10,939 nt of DNA from an uncultured Lachnospiraceae bacterium (lineage in GTDB: Bacteria; Bacillota_A; Clostridia; Lachnospirales; Lachnospiraceae). This document shows, piece after piece, positions 6,679 to 10,939 of the stretch. Every line of letters starts with the position of its first letter. Positions within the stretch are counted from its first letter, which is position 1. The notes below the pieces were generated by a model. The model was not told the origin of the DNA. It saw nothing but the letters and a program-made list of their open reading frames with translations, and did no database searches. The stretch is from positions 1 through 10,939 of the forward strand of contig CAMYVI010000065.1 of the NCBI GenBank assembly GCA_947302185.1, written 5' to 3'. The translations under genes were made by a program, and so were the position numbers.

Positions 6679-9129
6679 AAGATCTCCTTTCACGCCTTCA
6701 TCGGCGTCCTCACTTTGTTTTTCCAGCAGGCAGCCGTCAGACATAAGCTGCCCTGCATTTTTCATTTTTTTATCTTCAGACGCATCGTGAATCTTCATAA
6801 GATTAAGGCGAAGCGCATTGGATACAACACAGAAACTGGAAAGTGACATGGCTGCAGCCCCGAGCATCGGATCCATAGTGATACCGAAAAGATGCGCGTA
6901 AGCTCCCGCAGCCACGGGTATCAGAAGAGAATTATATATCAGAGCCCAGAACAGGTTCTCCAATATATTCCGGTATGTTTTTCTGGACAGCCTGACTGCT
7001 GCAGCCACATCCGATATGCCGCTTTTCATAAGCACGACGTCCGCTGCATCAACCGCAACGTCCGTGCCTGCCCCGATCGCGATGCCGATATCCGCCCGTG
7101 TCAGAGCAGGAGCATCATTTATGCCGTCGCCGACCATGGCGACCTTTCCTTTCTCCTGCAGCGCCCGGATGACCGCTTCTTTTCCGTCCGGCAAAACTCC
7201 GGAAATGACTTCATTGACTCCCGCTCTTTTTCCTATGGCTTCAGCTGTTTTTCGGTTGTCGCCCGTCAGCATGACAACATGGATGCCCATGTTCTTAAGC
7301 TGCCTTATCGCCTCCGCACTGTCCTCCTTCATCGTGTCCGCAACGGCTATGATACCGAGAAGCCTGCCGCCCTCCGCAAAGAACAACGGTGTTTTTCCGT
7401 CGGAAGATAACTGTTCGGACTTTTCTCTCATCTCACCGTCGATATTGATCTTTGAGGATATAAAACGATAATTTCCTCCGTAAAGAGTCCTGCCGGATAG
7501 CTTAGCTGTTAATCCGTTACCCGGAAGTGCTTTGAAATCGGTCACAATTCCCGTCTGATCGGCAGCCGGGAATTCTTTTATACCCGTATGTACATCGTCC
7601 GATCTGCTTCCGCTGCTCTCCGCTCGGATAACCGTACTCTGCTTTTCTTTAACGTATTCGACCACAGCATGGGCAAGCGGATGCTCGCTCATCCGTTCAA
7701 GCGCATAGGCCTTGTTCACGAGCTCTTCTTCTGAAACCCCTGCTGCCGTCATAATATCCGTCACGACAGGCTTGCCGCTCGTGATCGTCCCCGTCTTGTC
7801 AAGTGCGGCGATCTGAATGTTCCCTGTCTCCTGGAGCGCTTCGGCATTTTTAAATAAAATACCGTTTTTTGCCCCGACCCCGTTGCCGACCATGATCGCG
7901 ACCGGTGTCGCCAGTCCGAGAGCACACGGACAGCTGACAACCAGAACGCAGATTCCTCTGGCGAGCGCGAAACCGACAGACTGTCCGGCTATGATCCAGA
8001 TTACTGTGGTCAGTATCGCGACAGCAATAACTGCCGGAACAAAATATCCCGAAATCGTATCTGCCAGCTTTGCGACCGGCGCTTTCGTAGCCGCCGCGTC
8101 GCTGACCATCTGTATGATTTGCGCGAGCGAGGTATCCTCACCGACTCTGGTCGCTTCGCATTTCAGGAAGCCTGACTGGTTCAGTGTAGCTGATGAGACC
8201 TCGTCTCCTCTGACCTTGTCGACCGGCAGACTCTCTCCGGTAAGGGCCGACTCATTGACAGCACTCTCACCTTCAATAACGATTCCGTCCACCGGAATAT
8301 TTTCACCCGGTCTTACTACGAATATATCCCCTTTGCGGACGCTGTCGATACTGACGGTGACTTCCTGTCCGCCGCGGATCACATTCGCCGTCTTCGGGGC
8401 GAGCTTCATGAGAGATTTCAGGGCATTTGTCGTCTTGCCTTTCGAGTAGGCTTCCAGCATTTTCCCCACTGTAATAAGAGTCAGTATCATGGCTGCCGAC
8501 TCAAAATAAAATTCCATCATATACTCTTCTACAAGAGGCATGTTCCCGTCAGCCTGGGCTCTTGTCATAGCAAAGAGCATTATTGTCGAGTAGACAAATG
8601 CGGCGCCGGATCCCATCGCGATCAGGGTGTCCATATTCGGAGCTCCGTGAATGAGACTTCTGAATCCGCTCGTAAAGAATTTCTGATTAATGATCATGAC
8701 AATCGCGGCGAGAATCATCTGTATGAGTCCCATCGCCACATGGTTTCCGTTAAAAAATGCCGGCAGAGGCCATCCCCACATCATATGGCCCATCGAAAAA
8801 TACATGAGCAGCAAAAGAAAACCGAGCGAGGCAATAAGCCTCTTTTTCATTTTCGGGGTCTCCCTGTCCTTCAGCGCATCCTCCTCCGCCGCAATTTTTG
8901 CGGTAAGGCTGCCGGCGCTCTCTTTTGCGGCTCCTTTGACTTCCGCTCCGTATCCTGCATTTGTCACTGCTTCTATGACCTGTGCAGGAGAGACGTCTCC
9001 CTCCACTCCCATCGAGTTGGTGAGAAGGCTCACGGAACATGCCGTCACTCCCGGCAGAGCGTTCACCGCTTTCTCCACGCGGGCCTGGCAGGCGGCGCAG
9101 CTCATTCCTGTAACTGTGTATTGCTCCAT
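6469..9129 (-). CDS. copA: Copper-exporting P1B-type ATPase with N- and C-terminal metal-binding domains
   Basis: The 886-residue membrane pump exports Cu(I) using ATP. An N-terminal heavy-metal-associated domain (residues 1-66) has the binding pair C11-A-A-C14. Transmembrane segments begin near residue 97. The actuator loop carries TGES at 297-300, and the membrane metal site is C400-P-C402. The phosphorylated aspartate is D444 in DKTGT, with nucleotide-domain HP at 483-484 and GDGIND at 667-672. YN near 732 and MSLSS near 761-765, in the last two membrane helices, complete the Cu(I) signature. A linker (784-817) then leads to a second metal domain (818-886) with C829-P-H-C832. Most CopA proteins carry all such domains at the N-terminus, so the C-terminal one looks like a fused CopZ. 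Start ATG 9129 follows GAGGTGAT. It begins 52 bp after the MFS gene and may be cotranscribed. No clear CopY or CsoR box was found. Confidence 0.95.
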   Translation of the reverse strand: MEQYTVTGMSCAACQARVEKAVNALPGVTACSVSLLTNSMGVEGDVSPAQVIEAVTNAGYGAEVKGAAKESAGSLTAKIAAEEDALKDRETPKMKKRLIASLGFLLLLMYFSMGHMMWGWPLPAFFNGNHVAMGLIQMILAAIVMIINQKFFTSGFRSLIHGAPNMDTLIAMGSGAAFVYSTIMLFAMTRAQADGNMPLVEEYMMEFYFESAAMILTLITVGKMLEAYSKGKTTNALKSLMKLAPKTANVIRGGQEVTVSIDSVRKGDIFVVRPGENIPVDGIVIEGESAVNESALTGESLPVDKVRGDEVSSATLNQSGFLKCEATRVGEDTSLAQIIQMVSDAAATKAPVAKLADTISGYFVPAVIAVAILTTVIWIIAGQSVGFALARGICVLVVSCPCALGLATPVAIMVGNGVGAKNGILFKNAEALQETGNIQIAALDKTGTITSGKPVVTDIMTAAGVSEEELVNKAYALERMSEHPLAHAVVEYVKEKQSTVIRAESSGSRSDDVHTGIKEFPAADQTGIVTDFKALPGNGLTAKLSGRTLYGGNYRFISSKINIDGEMREKSEQLSSDGKTPLFFAEGGRLLGIIAVADTMKEDSAEAIRQLKNMGIHVVMLTGDNRKTAEAIGKRAGVNEVISGVLPDGKEAVIRALQEKGKVAMVGDGINDAPALTRADIGIAIGAGTDVAVDAADVVLMKSGISDVAAAVRLSRKTYRNILENLFWALIYNSLLIPVAAGAYAHLFGITMDPMLGAAAMSLSSFCVVSNALRLNLMKIHDASEDKKMKNAGQLMSDGCLLEKQSEDADEGVKGDLMTKTMKIEGMMCPHCEATVKKALEGLEGVTEAQVSHEAGTAVVSMAAELDNAVLTKAVEDKDYKVLGIE

Positions 9130-9140
9130 TTCATCACCTC

Positions 9141-9170
9141 ACAGTAAATAAATCCAAGTCAATTTTCTGT
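9141..9170. promoter_or_regulatory. Inverted repeat in the MFS-copA gap, operator candidate
   Basis: Arms ACAGTAAAT (9141-9149) and ATTTTCTGT (9162-9170) match at eight of nine positions when folded, with centres two helical turns apart. They occupy most of the 52-bp gap just ahead of copA. It does not match the CopY box or a CsoR site. A TTGACT lies within it, but there is no matching -10 before the ribosome binding site. Function is uncertain. Confidence 0.3.
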
Positions 9171-9181
9171 ACTTATTTTTA

Positions 9182-10579
9182 TCAATCATCGACATCGAAC
9201 GCCTCGAGTCCTTTCTTCTCTATGACCTTCGAATCGCCGTGTCTCACAAAATACATTGTGATGAACGCGAACGTTATGAAGACAAATGCATACGGAAAAA
9301 GAACATCATAACTCACATGATTCATAAGCCAGCCCGCCGCAATCGGGGTCAGGATCTGCGCAGCCATGCTGAATGTATAATACGTTCCGGTGAACTTTCC
9401 GACATCGGCTCCGCGGCACATCTCAACGACCATCGGAAAACTGTTGGTATTAATTGACGCCCAGCCGACGCCGATCATGGAAAATATGACATAAAGGATC
9501 GGATGGAAGCGGTCAAAAAGCTTTGTCGCTGCAAATGAAGCCGCGAATGCCGCCATCATGATGACAATACCACCCATTATCGTCTTCTTGCGGCCGATCT
9601 TTGATGCGATATTTCCTGCAGGGATATATGTAAGAATCGCTCCTACTGTTGCGATTGTCAGACATAACGAAGCGCTTCCGAGAGACATATTCCACAGCCT
9701 GCTTGCATAGGTCGTGAACCATGTCTCGACCGAGTTATATGAAATAAACCAAAAGGCGACCGATATAAGCAGAAATACCAGGCTCTTTTTGACAGGCCCC
9801 GGCAATGGTCCGGTCTTATCAGCCTCCCCGGCCGCAGCCTTCTTTCGGCCTGTATCTTCCGCTTGAAATTCACGAATCGTTTCGGATACTTCACCGGATT
9901 TCTCTTCCTCTTCTATCTCCTTTCTCTCCGTTTCCTGAACTTCGGCGGCAAGTCCTTTCTCATCGACCGTCATTACAACGATGAGCATCGATAAAACCAT
10001 GATAGCCCCGACGATCAGGAAGAGGGGAAGATAATTGACATGTACAAGGCCTTCTGTCCGTTTCTGCGAATAGAGAACAGAAGCTATAATCAGATAAATA
10101 ATTCCTCCGACCGCTCCCATCAGATTTATGATTGCATTTGCCTTGCTCCTGAGAGGTTTCGGCGTTACATCCGGCATCAGTGCGACCGCAGGACTTCTGT
10201 AGGTTCCCATAATGATCAACAGGATCCCGAGGACGGCTACGAACGAAATGAGCAGCCATTTCGCCGGATTCGAAGCATAAATATTATCAATGACAGGAAT
10301 CAGCATCATAATGACTACCGCTGCGATCGTGCCGTACTTTATGAACGGTATTCGTCTGCCGAGCGGGTGACGGCATTTATCCGACAATGTGCCGAACAGA
10401 GGAAGCAGAAACAGGGCAAGTACATTATCCATAGCCATGATCACGCCTGAATACGTCTCGTTCAGGTGAAACGTATTTGTAAGAAGAAGCGGTACAATGT
10501 TGTTGTACATCTGCCAGAAAGCACAGATTGATAAAAATGCAAATCCCACGCGAATTGTCTGCCATGTCCTGAGTTTCAT
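9182..10579 (-). CDS. MFS sugar transporter, SLC45/sucrose-symporter type
   Basis: This 465-residue membrane protein has two six-helix halves joined by a long charged cytosolic loop (about residues 205-262, Glu/Lys rich). The motif GTLSDKCRHPLGRRIPFI (63-80) and TYRSPAVALMPD...RSKANAIINLMG (126-154) are the hallmarks of the SLC45/plant SUT group of proton-coupled sucrose and maltose carriers. I therefore infer uptake of an unphosphorylated di- or oligosaccharide. Start ATG 10579 follows GGGAGGA. A TATAAT lies so close that the leader would be only about 14 nt. With an amylosucrase nearby that needs free sucrose, sucrose is an attractive substrate. The direct downstream neighbour is copA, however, so the function is not settled by context. 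Confidence 0.8.
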   Translation of the reverse strand: MKLRTWQTIRVGFAFLSICAFWQMYNNIVPLLLTNTFHLNETYSGVIMAMDNVLALFLLPLFGTLSDKCRHPLGRRIPFIKYGTIAAVVIMMLIPVIDNIYASNPAKWLLISFVAVLGILLIIMGTYRSPAVALMPDVTPKPLRSKANAIINLMGAVGGIIYLIIASVLYSQKRTEGLVHVNYLPLFLIVGAIMVLSMLIVVMTVDEKGLAAEVQETERKEIEEEEKSGEVSETIREFQAEDTGRKKAAAGEADKTGPLPGPVKKSLVFLLISVAFWFISYNSVETWFTTYASRLWNMSLGSASLCLTIATVGAILTYIPAGNIASKIGRKKTIMGGIVIMMAAFAASFAATKLFDRFHPILYVIFSMIGVGWASINTNSFPMVVEMCRGADVGKFTGTYYTFSMAAQILTPIAAGWLMNHVSYDVLFPYAFVFITFAFITMYFVRHGDSKVIEKKGLEAFDVDD

Positions 10580-10599
10580 AGTCTTCCTCCCGCAAGCGA

Positions 10600-10605
10600 A
10601 TTATA
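10600..10605 (-). promoter_or_regulatory. Extended -10 promoter element of the MFS gene
   Basis: On the minus strand TGG-TATAAT is a perfect extended -10. At 17-bp spacing the -35 is only TTTTTG, weak. The predicted start point near 10593 falls right at the GGGAGG site, giving an almost leaderless transcript. Confidence 0.6.
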
Positions 10606-10635
10606 CCATGCAGATACTAAATCAAAAAAGTCATT

Positions 10636-10650
10636 CTGTAAATTTAACAG
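10636..10650. promoter_or_regulatory. Imperfect palindrome upstream of the MFS promoter
   Basis: CTGTAAATTTAACAG is symmetric at 12 of 14 positions around its centre, near -50 of the MFS promoter. With a weak -35, an activator bound here is plausible. This is a candidate only. The rest of 10606-10748 holds no gene that I can support. Confidence 0.3.
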
Positions 10651-10748
10651 TATACTTAAGCGATACCAAAATCAAGCATTTTCTCCCGCACACTTTGAGT
10701 GAAGTTTTCCGTGACTAAGAAAGAACTGTCGCATCGGACGTGAAGCCG

Positions 10749-10783
10749 AAAAAAGCAGACATGCTGTTTCATGTCTGCTTTTT
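10749..10783. terminator. Bidirectional Rho-independent terminator
   Basis: A perfect 10-bp stem, AGCAGACATG with CATGTCTGCT and a six-base loop, is flanked by a run of A on the left and T on the right, so both strands end in five or six T after the stem. It shields the MFS gene from whatever is transcribed leftward from the right edge, and the reverse. Confidence 0.92.
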
Positions 10784-10811
10784 ACCCGGCAACACTGCCT
10801 TGCGCGACAGC

Positions 10812-10921
10812 CCTTCCGCTGATATTACTATTGTTATGCCATTGCAGCATTCCATCGGAACCCTTTCCGGAAGGTCTGCTGCTTCCTTCCGCTGATATTA
10901 CTATTGTTATGCCATTGCAGC
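10812..10921. CRISPR. Two perfect 37-bp direct repeats with a 36-bp spacer: possible end of a CRISPR array
   Basis: Copies at 10812-10848 and 10885-10921 are identical, beginning CCTTCCGCTGATATTAC and ending GCCATTGCAGC. Identity stops sharply at both ends. The 36-bp spacer resembles neither flank. Repeat and spacer sizes fit a CRISPR array continuing beyond the right edge. The 73-bp period is not a multiple of three and stop codons occur, which argues against a coding repeat. The leftmost copy would be the array end nearest the terminator. I do not recognise the repeat class, no cas gene is in the window, and two copies are few. The repeats are certain; the CRISPR reading is an inference. 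Confidence 0.45.
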
Positions 10922-10939
10922 CCTGCTTCTCCGCATCGG

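Noticed and set aside
7016..9151. Plus-strand frames of 150-210 codons opposite copA
   Set aside because: copA is complete and in frame on the minus strand; these frames show no domain.
10784..10939. Open minus-strand frame through the 37-bp repeats ending just before the terminator
   Set aside because: About 50 codons only, and the two identical repeats are read in different frames (73-bp period), so coding constraint is unlikely.

Overview
The window reads as chromosomal DNA of a fermentative, low-to-mid-GC Gram-positive bacterium, most likely a clostridium of the Lachnospiraceae type. The grounds are strong GGGAGG/AAGGAG ribosome binding sites, a one-polypeptide Gram-positive style sugar PTS permease, a lipobox substrate-binding protein, and a CopA with an extra C-terminal metal-binding domain. 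The taxonomic call is inference only. All five protein genes lie on the minus strand; the long plus-strand reading frames are shadows.

Reading in the direction of transcription, from right to left. The right edge (about 10750-10939) has two perfect 37-bp direct repeats separated by 36 bp, possibly the end of a CRISPR array, next to a strong bidirectional terminator. Next come a 12-TM MFS transporter of the SLC45/sucrose-symporter type (9182-10579) and, 52 bp later, a copper-exporting P1B ATPase (6469-9129). The ATPase carries an N-terminal and a C-terminal heavy-metal-associated domain. The C-terminal domain is preceded by a good internal Shine-Dalgarno and ATG, so it could also be made as a free 69-residue CopZ-like chaperone. 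A hairpin terminator follows.

Then, each with its own promoter and terminator, come a GH13 amylosucrase-type enzyme (3923-6160) and a sucrose-type PTS EIIBCA permease (1673-3616). The amylosucrase has a striking 125-residue tail, first acidic and then histone-H1-like. The left edge is the first 453 codons of a lipoprotein substrate-binding protein of the BtuF/FepB type (1-1360, runs off the window). It contains an acidic tandem-repeat insertion and is preceded by a leader of about 190 nt holding a perfect 14-bp palindrome.

Functionally, three genes point to sucrose. The PTS would bring in sucrose as sucrose-6-phosphate. The MFS symporter could bring in free sucrose, which is the donor amylosucrase needs to build alpha-1,4-glucan and release fructose. 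The copper exporter and the binding protein appear unrelated to this theme. The most unusual features are the H1-like tail on the amylosucrase, the nested copZ start inside copA, the repeat-bearing insertion in the binding protein, and the 37-bp repeats at the right edge.
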